Source: Achromobacter sp. B7 (GTDB lineage: Bacteria > Pseudomonadota > Gammaproteobacteria > Burkholderiales > Burkholderiaceae_B). From it: a stretch of 64,000 bases of DNA. Where the stretch lies: positions 4,092,001 through 4,156,000 of the forward strand of contig NZ_CP032084.1 in NCBI RefSeq assembly GCF_003600685.1, read 5' to 3'. Below, piece by piece: positions 7,213 to 16,542 of this stretch (positions within the stretch are counted from its first letter, which is position 1; the number at the start of each line of letters is the position of its first letter). A model generated the notes under the pieces. The model ran no database searches and was not told the DNA's origin. It saw nothing but the letters and a program-made list of their open reading frames with translations. The translations under genes and the position numbers were made by a program.

Positions 7213-7305
7213 TGGCGGAGACGGTGGGATTCGAACCCACGATGCAGTTTTTAGCCACATACTCCCTTAGCAGGGGAGCCCCTTCAGCCTCTCGGGCACG
7301 TCTCC
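7213..7305 (-). tRNA. tRNA-Ser(GCT)
   Basis: A class II tRNA with a long variable arm. Acceptor stem is GGAGACG, anticodon arm CTCCC-CTGCTAA-GGGAG (anticodon GCU, decoding AGU/AGC), T-loop GTTCGAATC, discriminator G and encoded CCA. It lies immediately downstream of lysC on the same strand, about 90 bp after the lysC stop. Confidence 0.96.
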
Positions 7306-7394
7306 GAAAAGAGAACGAGATTCTAGCACGAATTTTTTGATGCTTGCCCGCAAACGGGGCCATCAATCAAAAAAAACGTGCCGATCCGCTGCCT

Positions 7395-8660
7395 TTATTC
7401 CTTGGCGGCGGGCGCCTGGTCCAGGCCAAAGGCCTTGTGCAGCGCGCGCACGCCCAATTCCATGTACTTGTCGTCGATGATGACCGACGTCTTGATTTCG
7501 CTGGTGCTGATCATCTGGATGTTGATGCCTTCTTGCGAAAGCGTCTGGAACATCAGGCTGGCCACGCCCACGTGCGAACGCATGCCGATGCCGACGATGG
7601 AGACCTTGGCGACCTTCTCGTCGGTGGACAGTTCACGCGCGCCCACGGCGGGGATGACTTCGCGCTTGAGCAGGTCGACGGCACGCGCGAATTCGTTGCG
7701 ATTCACGGTGAACGAGAAGTCGGTCGTGCCAGCCACGGACTGGTTCTGCACGATCATGTCGACATCGATGTTGGCGGCAGCGACAGGGCCCAGGATGGAG
7801 AAAGCGATACCCGGTTTGTCGGGCACCGCCAGCAAGGTGATTTTGGCTTCGTCGCGGCTGAAGGCGATGCCGGAGACAACGGCGGCTTCCATTTTTTCGT
7901 CTTCCTCAAAAGTAATCAGCGTGCCCGAGACCATTTCTTCGTCGAGCGGAATGAGCGGGTCGGTCAGCGAGGACAGGACCCGGACCGGAACACGGTATTT
8001 GCCGGCGAATTCCACCGAGCGGATTTGCAGCACCTTGGAGCCCAGCGAGGCCATTTCCAGCATTTCCTCGAAGGAAACGACGGCCATACGGCGCGCTTCA
8101 GGCACCACGCGCGGATCGGTCGTGTAGACGCCGTCCACGTCGGTGTAGATCAGGCATTCGTCGGCCTTGATGGCGGCGGCCACGGCCACGGCCGAGGTAT
8201 CCGAACCACCACGGCCCAGCGTCGTGATGTGGCCTTCGGGGTCGATGCCCTGGAAGCCGGTCACGATCACCACGCGGCCTGCGTCGAGGTCGCCGCGGAT
8301 GCGGGCGTCGTCGATCGAGCTGATGCGCGCCTTGGTGAAGGACGAATCCGTGCGCACGGGCACTTGCCAACCCGCATAACTGCGCGCCGGCACGCCTTCG
8401 GCCTGCAACGCAATGGCCAGCAAACCGCTGCTGGCCTGCTCGCCGGTGGCGGCGATCATATCGAGTTCGCGGCTATCGGGCTGCGGCGAAATTTCGCGCG
8501 CCAGACCCAGCAGGCGATTCGTTTCGCCCGCCATTGCCGACGGCACTACAACAACCTGGTGGCCGGCGGCGTGCCACTTCGCGACGCGACGCGCCACGTT
8601 CCGAATGCGCTCGACCGAGCCCATCGAAGTACCGCCATATTTATGAACGATCAGGGACAT
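7395..8660 (-). CDS. lysC: Aspartate kinase
   Basis: A 421-residue monofunctional aspartokinase, catalysing ATP-dependent phosphorylation of aspartate, the first step to lysine, threonine and methionine. The kinase domain opens with VHKYGGTSMGSVERI (5-19) and contains TLGRGGSDTSAVAVAAA near 165-180. Two ACT domains follow from about 265, where lysine and/or threonine feedback acts (seen as LLAVPDKPGIAFSI and VSIVGIGMRSHVGVA). The length and the ACT pair match the betaproteobacterial enzyme. A 145-bp spacer separates it from tilS upstream. Confidence 0.97.
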   Translation of the reverse strand: MSLIVHKYGGTSMGSVERIRNVARRVAKWHAAGHQVVVVPSAMAGETNRLLGLAREISPQPDSRELDMIAATGEQASSGLLAIALQAEGVPARSYAGWQVPVRTDSSFTKARISSIDDARIRGDLDAGRVVIVTGFQGIDPEGHITTLGRGGSDTSAVAVAAAIKADECLIYTDVDGVYTTDPRVVPEARRMAVVSFEEMLEMASLGSKVLQIRSVEFAGKYRVPVRVLSSLTDPLIPLDEEMVSGTLITFEEDEKMEAAVVSGIAFSRDEAKITLLAVPDKPGIAFSILGPVAAANIDVDMIVQNQSVAGTTDFSFTVNRNEFARAVDLLKREVIPAVGARELSTDEKVAKVSIVGIGMRSHVGVASLMFQTLSQEGINIQMISTSEIKTSVIIDDKYMELGVRALHKAFGLDQAPAAKE

Positions 8661-8805
8661 CTCGTACTCTGGCTGGAAACCCGCCGCAAAGTGGTGACGG
8701 GCAAAACCATATATTCTAGCGCGGCGGTAAAAATTTGCTCAGTTTGAGGAAATTTATGTTCATTGCGCGGCTATTTTTCCGTGGATTCTTCCCAGAAACC
8801 GGGAT

Positions 8806-10008
8806 TTATTCCTGCGCTTCGATCCACACGCGCCCGCGATGGCAGCGCACGACGTGGCCGGGTTGCCGCACCCGCAGTTGACGGTCGTGCCCCAGGCTGT
8901 GCAGTTCACGTAGCTGGCGCAGCAGGTCGCGCAGGCGCGCGTCCGTGGGCATGCGCGCACCGTTTTGTTGCAACCAGAAGCGCAGCACCTGCGACTGGCG
9001 CGGCGGGGACAATTCGCGCCACGCCTTCAGTGAAAAGCTGGCGCCGTCGGGGCCGGGGTCCAGACGGGCAAAATCTTCGCGCGCGACTTCATCCAGGATC
9101 TGCGCCGCTTCGGCCATGTGCGCGGCATGCCGCGCCACGATGGCACGCCAGCCGGGCCAGCGCTTGTCCAGCACGGGCGCCAGCAGTTCGCGCACGGCGG
9201 CGCGGGTGTAGCGGGGATCGGCGTTGGTGGGGTCTTGTACGGGTTGCCAGCCGCACGCGTGCCGCACGGCGTCGGCGGCCAGCAGGATCGTCGCGCGGTC
9301 CTGCGCAAGCCAGGGGCGCACATAGGTGATGCGGTCGCGTTGCGAGACCGGTGACATCGCGGCCATGCCCAGCAGGCCGGTGCCGCGCAGCAGCCGCAGC
9401 AAAACGGTTTCCGCCTGATCGTTGCGGTGATGCGCCAGCAATACGTGAGTCGCGCCTTCTGCCTGTGCCAACCGCGCCAGCGCGGCATAGCGGGCATCGC
9501 GCGCGGCGGCCTCGATGCCCTTGCCCGCCGCTTGCTCGACCTGCACGCGCGCTTCCTGCACCGGCAGGCCCAGCAATGCGCCCAGCGCATGGACTTGCCT
9601 GCCCCATTCATCGGCCGCGTCCTGCAAGCCGTGATGCACGTGCAATAGCGACAGGCCGATGCCAAGATCATGCGCAACGGCCGCCGCGTGCACGGCGAGC
9701 ATGGCCGAGTCGGCGCCCCCGCTCAACGCGACAGCAAGCCGTGCGGGACGGGCGGGCAGCGCCTGCAAGGCGTCTCGCAACGCCACCGTCAGCGCCGGCG
9801 ATGTCGGCAGCGCAACCGTTGACGCCGGTCGCCCTGCGGCCGACACCGACGCCGTGGCCGGCAACACCGTCTGCCCGGCTGTCGACACCGAAGACGCAGC
9901 GGATGGCGCCGCCCCCTTTTCCGTCGACACCGACGGCGCTGCGGACGCGCAATGCGACACGCCCGACTCGGCCTGGTCGGGCGTGTCGGGCGTGGGGTGC
10001 GCATTCAT
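8806..10008 (-). CDS. tilS: tRNA(Ile)-lysidine synthase
   Basis: TilS attaches lysine to C34 of the CAU-anticodon tRNA-Ile so that it reads AUA. The PP-loop SGGADSAML lies near residue 97-105, after an unusually long N-terminal extension (about 85 residues, Ala/Ser/Thr-rich, with SVST-type repeats) where most homologs have about 20. VLLAHHRNDQAETVLLRLLR follows, then the C-terminal domains. I chose ATG 10008; a longer frame reaches 10119 into accA but is unlikely. It is possible that translation starts closer to the PP-loop at a non-ATG codon. Last gene of the accA-tilS pair. Confidence 0.92.
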   Translation of the reverse strand: MNAHPTPDTPDQAESGVSHCASAAPSVSTEKGAAPSAASSVSTAGQTVLPATASVSAAGRPASTVALPTSPALTVALRDALQALPARPARLAVALSGGADSAMLAVHAAAVAHDLGIGLSLLHVHHGLQDAADEWGRQVHALGALLGLPVQEARVQVEQAAGKGIEAAARDARYAALARLAQAEGATHVLLAHHRNDQAETVLLRLLRGTGLLGMAAMSPVSQRDRITYVRPWLAQDRATILLAADAVRHACGWQPVQDPTNADPRYTRAAVRELLAPVLDKRWPGWRAIVARHAAHMAEAAQILDEVAREDFARLDPGPDGASFSLKAWRELSPPRQSQVLRFWLQQNGARMPTDARLRDLLRQLRELHSLGHDRQLRVRQPGHVVRCHRGRVWIEAQE

Positions 10009-10069
10009 GATTTGGAGCGCGGGCAGCGCGGCCGTGGCGCCGGCGTACCAGCCGGCGCCTTTGCCAGGG

Positions 10070-11035
10070 CTACGCGCGCACTTCCGTATAAGCGCCGTAG
10101 GACAGCAGGCGTTGCACACGCTGCTCTACGAGCTGTTCGGGCGTCATGCCTTGCAGTTGGCGCAGGGCATCGGCCAATGCGCGGCGCAGCAAGCGCGCCA
10201 TGACGCGCGGGTCGCGATGGGCGCCGCCCACGGGTTCGTTGACGACGCGGTCAACCAGACCCAGGTCTTTCAGGCGCGGCGCGATGATGGCCAGGGCTTC
10301 GGCGGCATCGGGCGCCTTGTCGGCGCTGCGCCACAGGATCGACGCGCAGCCTTCGGGTGAAATCACGGCGTAGGTGGCGTATTGCAGCATCAGCACGGCA
10401 TTGCCCACGGCAATGGCCAGCGCGCCGCCGGAACCGCCTTCGCCGATGATCGTGCAGATCACGGGCACTTTCAGTTCGGCCATGGCGTACAGGTTGTGGC
10501 CGATGGCTTCGGACTGGCCGCGTTCTTCGGCGCCGATGCCCGGGTATGCGCCGGGGGTGTCCACGAAGGTGAACACGGGAACGCCGAACTTTTCAGCCAG
10601 GCGCATCAGGCGCAGGGCCTTGCGATAGCCTTCCGGACGCGGCATGCCGAAGTTGCGGGCGGCGCGTTCTTTAGTGTCGCGGCCCTTTTGATGGCCGATG
10701 ACCATGCAGGGCGTGCCATTGAAGCGCGCCAGGCCGCCGATGATGGACTGGTCGTCGGCGTACATGCGGTCGCCGTGCAGTTCATGGAAGTCGGTGAACA
10801 TTTCGCGCACGTAGTCCAGCGTGTAGGGACGCTGGGGGTGGCGGGCGACAAGCGCCGTCTGCCACGGCGTGAGCTTGGCGTAGATCTCCTTGGCCAAGGT
10901 CTGGCTTTTTTGCTGAAGACGCCCGATCTCGTCGGAGATGTCTACCGCAGAATCGGCCTGCACATAGCGCAGCTGCTCGATCTTGTTTTCAAGTTCGGCC
11001 AGCGGCTGTTCAAATTCCAGAAATGTATTGCGCAT
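10070..11035 (-). CDS. accA: Acetyl-CoA carboxylase carboxyltransferase, alpha subunit
   Basis: A 321-residue protein matching AccA from end to end, from [20 protein letters not shown] to [13 protein letters not shown]. AccA pairs with AccD to transfer the carboxyl group from biotin to acetyl-CoA, giving malonyl-CoA for fatty acid synthesis. The oxyanion-hole glycines are seen in [20 protein letters not shown] and [13 protein letters not shown]. It lies in the conserved order cysS-glycosylase-accA-tilS on the minus strand with short gaps, which suggests one transcript. Confidence 0.97.
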   Translation of the reverse strand: MRNTFLEFEQPLAELENKIEQLRYVQADSAVDISDEIGRLQQKSQTLAKEIYAKLTPWQTALVARHPQRPYTLDYVREMFTDFHELHGDRMYADDQSIIGGLARFNGTPCMVIGHQKGRDTKERAARNFGMPRPEGYRKALRLMRLAEKFGVPVFTFVDTPGAYPGIGAEERGQSEAIGHNLYAMAELKVPVICTIIGEGGSGGALAIAVGNAVLMLQYATYAVISPEGCASILWRSADKAPDAAEALAIIAPRLKDLGLVDRVVNEPVGGAHRDPRVMARLLRRALADALRQLQGMTPEQLVEQRVQRLLSYGAYTEVRA

Positions 11036-11071
11036 GTAGTGTGGTTCCGTAGATGGGCTGCCTGGTGTGCA

Positions 11072-11716
11072 TCAGTATTGAACCGGTGTCGGTTCCAGAC
11101 TGCGCCATAGATACCAGGTCGCCACGGTACGCCAGGGCTGCCACGCCAGCGAGACTTCGCGAGCCTCGAAGCGCGAGACAGGCTCGCCACTGAAATAGTG
11201 AAGCGAGATTGCCTTGAGCAACCCTGGATCATCCAGCGGCAGGACGTCAGGCCGCTGTAGATTGAAAATCAAAAACATCTCCGCCGTCCAGCGCCCAATG
11301 CCCCGGATGGCGACCAATTCAGAAATAACCGCTTCGTCGTCCATGGCCGCCCACTTTTCAGGGTGGACGCGGCGTTCGCCGAAGTGCACGGCAAGGTCCA
11401 GCACGTACTCGGCCTTGCGCTGGGACAAGCCGGCGCGGCGCAGGCCATCGACGCCTACGCGCAGCACGGCCACGGGCGTGGGGCGCTTGCCGACGGCTTC
11501 GATGAATTTGGTCCAGGCGGCGTCGGCCGCCTTGGTGGACACCTGCTGCCCGATGATGGCGCGCGCCAGCGTCACGAACGGCGTGCCGCGCGACGTGAGC
11601 CACACTTCGGGATGCTGCGGGATGACTTTTTTCAGGATGCGGTCGCGCCGCATCAGATGGGCGACGGCCGCTTCCCAATAGTCAGGCTTGGGAATGTCGA
11701 GATCGGCGGTGGACAT
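11072..11716 (-). CDS. DNA-3-methyladenine glycosylase II family protein
   Basis: A helix-hairpin-helix GPD glycosylase of about 214 residues, resembling the C-terminal half of AlkA, that excises alkylated purines in base excision repair. PFVTLARAIIGQQVSTKAAD is the early domain helix. The HhH motif is AIRGIGRWTAEMFLIF, followed by LPLDDPGL with the catalytic Asp. No FeS cysteines are seen. Start is uncertain: ATG 11716 (MSTADLDIPKP) leaves a 20-bp gap to cysS, while ATG 11752 would overlap the cysS stop by 16 bp; neither has a strong SD. It is co-directional with cysS and accA. Confidence 0.88.
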   Translation of the reverse strand: MSTADLDIPKPDYWEAAVAHLMRRDRILKKVIPQHPEVWLTSRGTPFVTLARAIIGQQVSTKAADAAWTKFIEAVGKRPTPVAVLRVGVDGLRRAGLSQRKAEYVLDLAVHFGERRVHPEKWAAMDDEAVISELVAIRGIGRWTAEMFLIFNLQRPDVLPLDDPGLLKAISLHYFSGEPVSRFEAREVSLAWQPWRTVATWYLWRSLEPTPVQY

Positions 11717-11736
11717 ATCAGGCGTATCCACTGGGC

Positions 11737-13191
11737 TCAGGCCCGCCGCCATTGCGTCAAGCCACCCGGCTTGTCGTCAAGTTCGATACCGGCCTCGCGC
11801 AGTTCGGCGCGGATGCGGTCGGCCTCGGCGAAATTACGGGCGGCCTTGGCGGCGGCGCGCGCATCGATCAGCGATTGGATAGCGGCCGCGTCCAGCGTGG
11901 CGCGCGGGCCCTGTTCGATGGCGGCGGCCGAATAGCGCGTGGGCGACTGGAAGTACGTTGCCGGGTCCTGCTGCAACAACCCCAGCAACGACGCCAGCGC
12001 CTTCAACTGGCCGGCGCTGCGCGCGTTTTTGTCGCGGTTGGCCTCGGTGGCCAGTTCAAACAGGGCCGCCACGGCGCCCGAGCTGTTGAAGTCATCGTCC
12101 ATGGCCGCCTTGAAGGCCTGGGCCTGCGGCTCGTTCCAGTCGATGCCCTGGTCGTCGGCCGGCACGTTCTGCAAGGCCTGGTACAGGCGGTCCAGTGCGT
12201 TTTGCGCGTCGATCAGGTTGTCGGGGGTGTAGTTCTGCGAGCTGCGATAGTGGTTGCGCACAATGAAGAAGCGCACCATTTCGGCTTCGCGCGGGTTGAC
12301 GCGGTAGTCGGCGTCGTCCGCCGCCGGGTCGCCCAACGCCACGGTCTGGCGGATGGTGCGGAAGTTGCCCAACGATTTGGACATCTTGTCAGAATCCACC
12401 ATCAGCGGGCCGCAGTGCATCCAGATGTTGGCCAGCGTGCCGCCGAACGCGCCTTCGGTCTGCGCGATTTCGTTTTCGTGGTGCGGGAATTTCAGGTCGG
12501 GACCGCCGCCGTGGATATCCAGCGGCAGGCCCAGCAAGGATTGGCTCATGGCCGAGCATTCGATGTGCCAACCGGGGCGGCCCATGCCGTAGGGCGATTC
12601 CCATTTGGTGTCGGCGGGTTCGTCGGCCTTGGCCGACTTCCACAGCACGAAGTCCAGGGGGTCGCGCTTGGCCGAGCCGACCGCCACGCGTTCGCCGGCG
12701 CGCAGGTCGTCCAGCGTCTTGCCGGACAGCTTGCCGTAACCGGCAAAGCCACGCACGGCGTAGTTGACGTCGCCGTCGTCGGCCTGGTAGGCCAGGCCGT
12801 TCTGCTCCAGCTTGCCGATGATGTCCAGCATGTCGCCCACGTATTGCGTGGCGCGCGGCTCGCGGTCGGGCGATTGAACACCCAGCGCGCGCTCGTCGGC
12901 ATGCATGGCGGCAATATAGAACTCGGTCACCTCGCCGATGCGGCGGCCGGTTTCCACGGCGCGACGGATGATCTTGTCATCGATGTCGGTGATATTGCGC
13001 ACGTAGTTCACGGCCAGGCCGCTGGCGCGCAGCCAACGCTGCACGACGTCAAACGACACCAGCATGCGGGCATGGCCCAGATGGCAGAAGTCGTACACGG
13101 TCATGCCACACACGTACATGCGCACCTGACCAGCCTGGGCCGGTTTGAACGGTTCTTTGGTACGCGATAACGTGTTGTAGATTTGCAGCAT
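11737..13191 (-). CDS. cysS: Cysteine-tRNA ligase
   Basis: A class I aminoacyl-tRNA synthetase of 484 residues that charges tRNA-Cys. The HIGH motif appears as CHLGHAR near 38, preceded by the zinc Cys in YVCGMTVYD, and the KMSKS motif as [21 protein letters not shown] zinc segment lies between them. The start is ATG 13191 ([15 protein letters not shown], the family start); a longer in-frame extension to 13329 is not family-like. First gene of a minus-strand group with the glycosylase, accA and tilS, divergent from the TPR gene. Confidence 0.96.
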   Translation of the reverse strand: MLQIYNTLSRTKEPFKPAQAGQVRMYVCGMTVYDFCHLGHARMLVSFDVVQRWLRASGLAVNYVRNITDIDDKIIRRAVETGRRIGEVTEFYIAAMHADERALGVQSPDREPRATQYVGDMLDIIGKLEQNGLAYQADDGDVNYAVRGFAGYGKLSGKTLDDLRAGERVAVGSAKRDPLDFVLWKSAKADEPADTKWESPYGMGRPGWHIECSAMSQSLLGLPLDIHGGGPDLKFPHHENEIAQTEGAFGGTLANIWMHCGPLMVDSDKMSKSLGNFRTIRQTVALGDPAADDADYRVNPREAEMVRFFIVRNHYRSSQNYTPDNLIDAQNALDRLYQALQNVPADDQGIDWNEPQAQAFKAAMDDDFNSSGAVAALFELATEANRDKNARSAGQLKALASLLGLLQQDPATYFQSPTRYSAAAIEQGPRATLDAAAIQSLIDARAAAKAARNFAEADRIRAELREAGIELDDKPGGLTQWRRA

Positions 13192-13255
13192 GGCGCTTAT
13201 GTATTGGTCTGATTGCTTTCCGCGGCGAAATCGGAAAAAGTTGCTGGGGCGGGAC

Positions 13256-13298
13256 GATACCGCCGGTATCACCGGTACCGCTGATACCCCCGGTACCG
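13256..13298. repeat. 18-bp imperfect repeats in the cysS/TPR divergent spacer
   Basis: GATACCGCCGGTATCACC is followed by GGTACCGCTGATACCCCC and then a partial GGTACCG. The first unit contains the palindrome GATACCG-C-CGGTATC. It lies 65-110 bp upstream of cysS. The remainder of the 268-bp spacer shows no feature I can name. Confidence 0.6.
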
Positions 13299-13459
13299 TG
13301 CGTCCTGCCGGGGGGCTCCAGCTCGACATCTCTGTTCCAGCTCAAGCTCTTGCCGAAACAAAAACGCAACCGGGGCTAAAATGGCGGTCGTCAAGTATAG
13401 CAAGCGGCCCGGTCGCACGCGTAAGTGCTGCCCGGCCACGACTTTTAACGGATACCCAC

Positions 13460-14143
13460 GTGACTATCAAGCCGCGTTTTTGTGTCGCCCTGCTCGCGCT
13501 GGCCTTTGCCGGCGCGCCGGCCGGTAGCGCCCTTGCCCAGTCGATGGCCGGCGGCGGTGGGGCCAGCCCCAACGCCACGCGCACCACCCTGGACCCCATC
13601 CCCCCCGAAGGCGGCTGGGACAGTCTGGCCAAACTGCTGGAAGCGGCCAAGCCCGGTGTCGACACGCGCTTGACGCCGTCGCCCTCACAGATCACCAACC
13701 GCATCGAAATGCTGCTGAACCGCGGCGATAACGAAGAAGCGTTGGCGATGATCGAAAAGCGCGAGGCCGAAATCAAGGACCAACGCGGCACCGATGTGCA
13801 GCTGATGTTCCAGCACGCGCGTGCACTGGCCGCCCTGAACCGCACGGGCGAAGCCATCGACATCTACACCGACATGACCACGCGTTTCCCCGAGTTGCCG
13901 GAACCTTGGAACAACCTGGCCGCTCTATATGCCAGCCGCGGTGAACTTGAAAAAGCGCAAGACGCCCTCCAAATGGCACTACGCGCTGACCCCGGCTACG
14001 CCGCCGCCCGAGCCAACCTGGGCGATCTGCAACTTCTACAGGCCCTGCGCACTTACAAGAAGGCCGCCAGCGATGGCGTGCCCGGCATGCAGGAGAAGGC
14101 CCGTGAAGTCGAAACCATGCTGAAGGATAAACAAGGCAAATGA
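13460..14143 (+). CDS. Exported tetratricopeptide repeat protein
   Basis: 227 residues, starting at GTG 13460 with a clear Sec signal peptide ([20 protein letters not shown], then GSALAQ). The mature part carries TPR-like helices: [20 protein letters not shown] near 115-135, [20 protein letters not shown] near 150-170 and a third repeat with AANLGDLQ-type residues. TPRs mediate protein contacts, so this is probably a periplasmic scaffold. The stop overlaps the start of the peptidyl-prolyl isomerase gene (ATGATG), implying translational coupling and a possible joint role in envelope protein folding (inference). Confidence 0.85.
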   Translation: MTIKPRFCVALLALAFAGAPAGSALAQSMAGGGGASPNATRTTLDPIPPEGGWDSLAKLLEAAKPGVDTRLTPSPSQITNRIEMLLNRGDNEEALAMIEKREAEIKDQRGTDVQLMFQHARALAALNRTGEAIDIYTDMTTRFPELPEPWNNLAALYASRGELEKAQDALQMALRADPGYAAARANLGDLQLLQALRTYKKAASDGVPGMQEKAREVETMLKDKQGK

Positions 14144-14787
14144 TGTCCCGTTACTCACCCTTCCACCTGCTGCGCCTGACGGCGTGCTCGTTCGCGCTGG
14201 CCGCATTTGCCCCAGCGCTTGTCAGCGCCGCCCCAGCGGCCTCCACCACCACCACTACTTCTGAAGGCACAAAAGCCATGAGCACCAACCCGCGCGTCAA
14301 GCTTGTTACGAACCAAGGCGATATGGTCATCACCCTGGATGCCGCCAAGGCGCCCAAGACCGTCGAAAATTTCCTGACCTACGTCAAGGAAGGCTTCTAC
14401 AACGGCACGGTGTTTCACCGCGTGATCGACGGTTTCATGATCCAGGGCGGCGGCTTCGAACCCGGCATGAAGCAAAAGCAAACGCATGCCCCGATCGAAA
14501 ACGAAGCCAACAACGGTTTGAAGAACGACAAGTACACCCTGGCGATGGCCCGCACCAGCGACCCGCACTCGGCCACCGCGCAGTTCTTCATCAACGTGTC
14601 CAACAATGATTTCCTGAACTTCACGTCGCCCACGCCGAACGGCTGGGGCTACGCCGTGTTCGGCACCATCACCGAAGGCACCGACGTGGTCGAAAAGATC
14701 AAGGGCGTGAAGACCGGCAACAAGGGCTTCCACCAGAACGTGCCCAACGAAGACGTGATCATCGAGAAGGCCGAGATTCTTGAATAA
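14140..14787 (+). CDS. Cyclophilin-type peptidyl-prolyl cis-trans isomerase, exported form
   Basis: 215 residues: a signal peptide ([20 protein letters not shown]), a Thr-rich linker ([11 protein letters not shown]) and then a complete cyclophilin domain from [18 protein letters not shown]. The active-site [33 protein letters not shown] and WGYAVFGTI are intact. The domain reads like the cytoplasmic PpiB type, which normally starts at its own Met; here that Met is codon 47 (ATG 14278), with GAAGG ten bases upstream. A cytosolic product from the inner start is therefore possible. It overlaps the TPR gene before it and lpxH after it. Confidence 0.9.
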   Translation: MMSRYSPFHLLRLTACSFALAAFAPALVSAAPAASTTTTTSEGTKAMSTNPRVKLVTNQGDMVITLDAAKAPKTVENFLTYVKEGFYNGTVFHRVIDGFMIQGGGFEPGMKQKQTHAPIENEANNGLKNDKYTLAMARTSDPHSATAQFFINVSNNDFLNFTSPTPNGWGYAVFGTITEGTDVVEKIKGVKTGNKGFHQNVPNEDVIIEKAEILE

Positions 14788-15553
14788 GATTGCCCTGCCC
14801 GGCCCGATCTGGCTGGCGTCCGACCTGCACTTGGGGCCGGCCACGCCGGCCACCTCCGAGGCATTCCTGGCGTTTCTGGAGGCCGCGCGGCAGGAAGCTG
14901 CCGCGTTGCTGCTGCCGGGCGACATCTTTGACGCCTGGATCGGCGATGACGTGATCCGCGCCGCGCCGCCGTGGCTTGCCACGGTGCTGACGGCGCTGCG
15001 CGACACCAGCGCACGCATTCCGGTATGGCTGGGGCGCGGCAACCGCGACTTCCTCATCGGGGAAGAATTGGCGACGGCGGTGGGCGCCAAGCTCTTGCCC
15101 GAGCCCGCCCTGCTGCAAACGGATGCCGGCCCGGTGCTGCTGACGCACGGCGACGAGTTCTGTACGGACGACGCCGCGTATCAGCAGTTCCGCAAGATGG
15201 TCCGCAATCCGCAGTGGCAGGCCGAGTTCCTGGCCAAGACCATCCCCGAGCGCCTGGCGATGGCGCAGCAGGCTCGCGGCGAAAGCCAGGCAGCCAACCA
15301 GACGAAGTCCATGGAAATCATGGACGTCAATGGCGCCGCCATCGAGGCGATCTTCCGCGACAGCGGCGTGCCCGTACTGGTCCATGGCCACACGCATCGC
15401 CCGGCGCGTCACGTGCTGGACGTGGACGGCAAGAAGCGTGAACGCTGGGTGCTGCCCGACTGGGATTGCGACCACGTGTCGCCCCCGCGCGGTGGCTGGC
15501 TGATCATCGATAGCGATGGGCTGACGTTCTACGACCTGGAAACGGAATCGTAA
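14780..15553 (+). CDS. lpxH: UDP-2,3-diacylglucosamine diphosphatase
   Basis: LpxH hydrolyses UDP-2,3-diacylglucosamine to lipid X and UMP, the fourth step in lipid A synthesis, at the inner face of the inner membrane. The calcineurin-like metal motifs are all present: [36 protein letters not shown] and [11 protein letters not shown]. 257 residues fits the family. The start is TTG 14780, overlapping the previous stop by 8 bp, with GAGAAGG upstream. A strong terminator follows at 15611. Confidence 0.95.
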   Translation: MNKIALPGPIWLASDLHLGPATPATSEAFLAFLEAARQEAAALLLPGDIFDAWIGDDVIRAAPPWLATVLTALRDTSARIPVWLGRGNRDFLIGEELATAVGAKLLPEPALLQTDAGPVLLTHGDEFCTDDAAYQQFRKMVRNPQWQAEFLAKTIPERLAMAQQARGESQAANQTKSMEIMDVNGAAIEAIFRDSGVPVLVHGHTHRPARHVLDVDGKKRERWVLPDWDCDHVSPPRGGWLIIDSDGLTFYDLETES

Positions 15554-15610
15554 GAGTAAGACTCAGGACAAAGCCGAACGCTGTGCAATGCCGGCAACGG
15601 CCGCACCATG

Positions 15611-15642
15611 AAAATGGCCTCGCAACCGCGAGGCCATTTTTT
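15611..15642. terminator. Intrinsic terminator between lpxH and uppP
   Basis: AAAATGGCCTCGC / GCGAGGCCATTTT with an AACC loop, followed by TT. The A-tract makes it usable from both sides, ending lpxH (+) and uppP (-). Confidence 0.92.
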
Positions 15643-15660
15643 ATGCGCGACTGAAAGGGA

Positions 15661-16524
15661 CTAGCGCGTGAAGATCCACGCGGCGACCACCGCGCCGAAC
15701 ACGATGCGATACCAGGCAAACACGCGGTACGTATGGTTGGCCACAAAGCGCAGCACCGCGCGCACCACCACCATCGCGCTCAGGAACGCCGCGATGAAGC
15801 CCACGGCGATGCCGGACAGGTCGTGCTGGGTCAGCAGGCCGAAGTTCTTGTACATATCGAAAACGGCCGCGCCCAGCATGGTGGGCATGGCCAGGAAGAA
15901 CGAGAATTCCGTGGCCGTCTTGCGCTGGATGCCGGCGATCATGCCGCCGATGATGGTGGCGCCCGACCGCGACGTGCCCGGGATCATGGCAAAGCACTGC
16001 GCCACGCCCACGCCCAGCGCCTGCTTCCAGGTGATCTGTTCCAGCGTATGCGCCGATGCCCGTTCGTCGGACGCCGTGTCGTCGGCGGCGCCCGGCGCGT
16101 CGCCCGGCGTGTGATGCGTTCGGCGTTCCACGTACAGCATGATCAGGCCGCCCACCACCAGCGTCACCACCACCACGCCGGGGTGATAGAACACCGACTT
16201 GATGGTCTTGATGAAGATGGCGCCGATGACCGCGGCGGGCAGAAACGCGATGATCAGGTTGCGGGTGAAGGCCACCTCGCTGGCCACGCCCGTCAAGGTG
16301 CCCCGGATCAGCTGCATCAGCCGCGCGCGGAACACCCACATCACCGCCAGGATCGAGCCCAGCTGGATGACCACTTCGAACACCTTGCCATCGCCGGACT
16401 GAAAGTTGATCCAGTCGCCCACCAGGATCAGGTGGCCGGTGCTGGACACGGGGATGAACTCGGTCAGGCCTTCAAGAATGCCAAGAATGAAGGCCTTGAT
16501 CAGATAGAGCGCGTTGTCAGTCAC
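15661..16524 (-). CDS. uppP: Undecaprenyl-diphosphatase
   Basis: An integral membrane phosphatase of 287 residues (also called BacA) that recycles undecaprenyl pyrophosphate for peptidoglycan and other glycans; overproduction gives bacitracin resistance. The two signature loops are seen: EGLTEFIPVSSTGHLILVGD (19-38) and PGTSRSGATIIGG near 190. About eight hydrophobic segments are present. A hydrophilic insert, DAPGAADDTASDERAS, near 140-160 is a variable loop. It lies 18 bp downstream of the TerC/CBS gene on the same strand, so co-transcription is likely. Confidence 0.95.
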   Translation of the reverse strand: MTDNALYLIKAFILGILEGLTEFIPVSSTGHLILVGDWINFQSGDGKVFEVVIQLGSILAVMWVFRARLMQLIRGTLTGVASEVAFTRNLIIAFLPAAVIGAIFIKTIKSVFYHPGVVVVTLVVGGLIMLYVERRTHHTPGDAPGAADDTASDERASAHTLEQITWKQALGVGVAQCFAMIPGTSRSGATIIGGMIAGIQRKTATEFSFFLAMPTMLGAAVFDMYKNFGLLTQHDLSGIAVGFIAAFLSAMVVVRAVLRFVANHTYRVFAWYRIVFGAVVAAWIFTR

Positions 16525-16542
16525 GATAGGTAGGGGTTCCGG

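Noticed and set aside
7344..8747. A 467-codon plus-strand frame over lysC
   Set aside because: His/Asp/Gly-rich shadow of aspartate kinase, which matches its family along its whole length.
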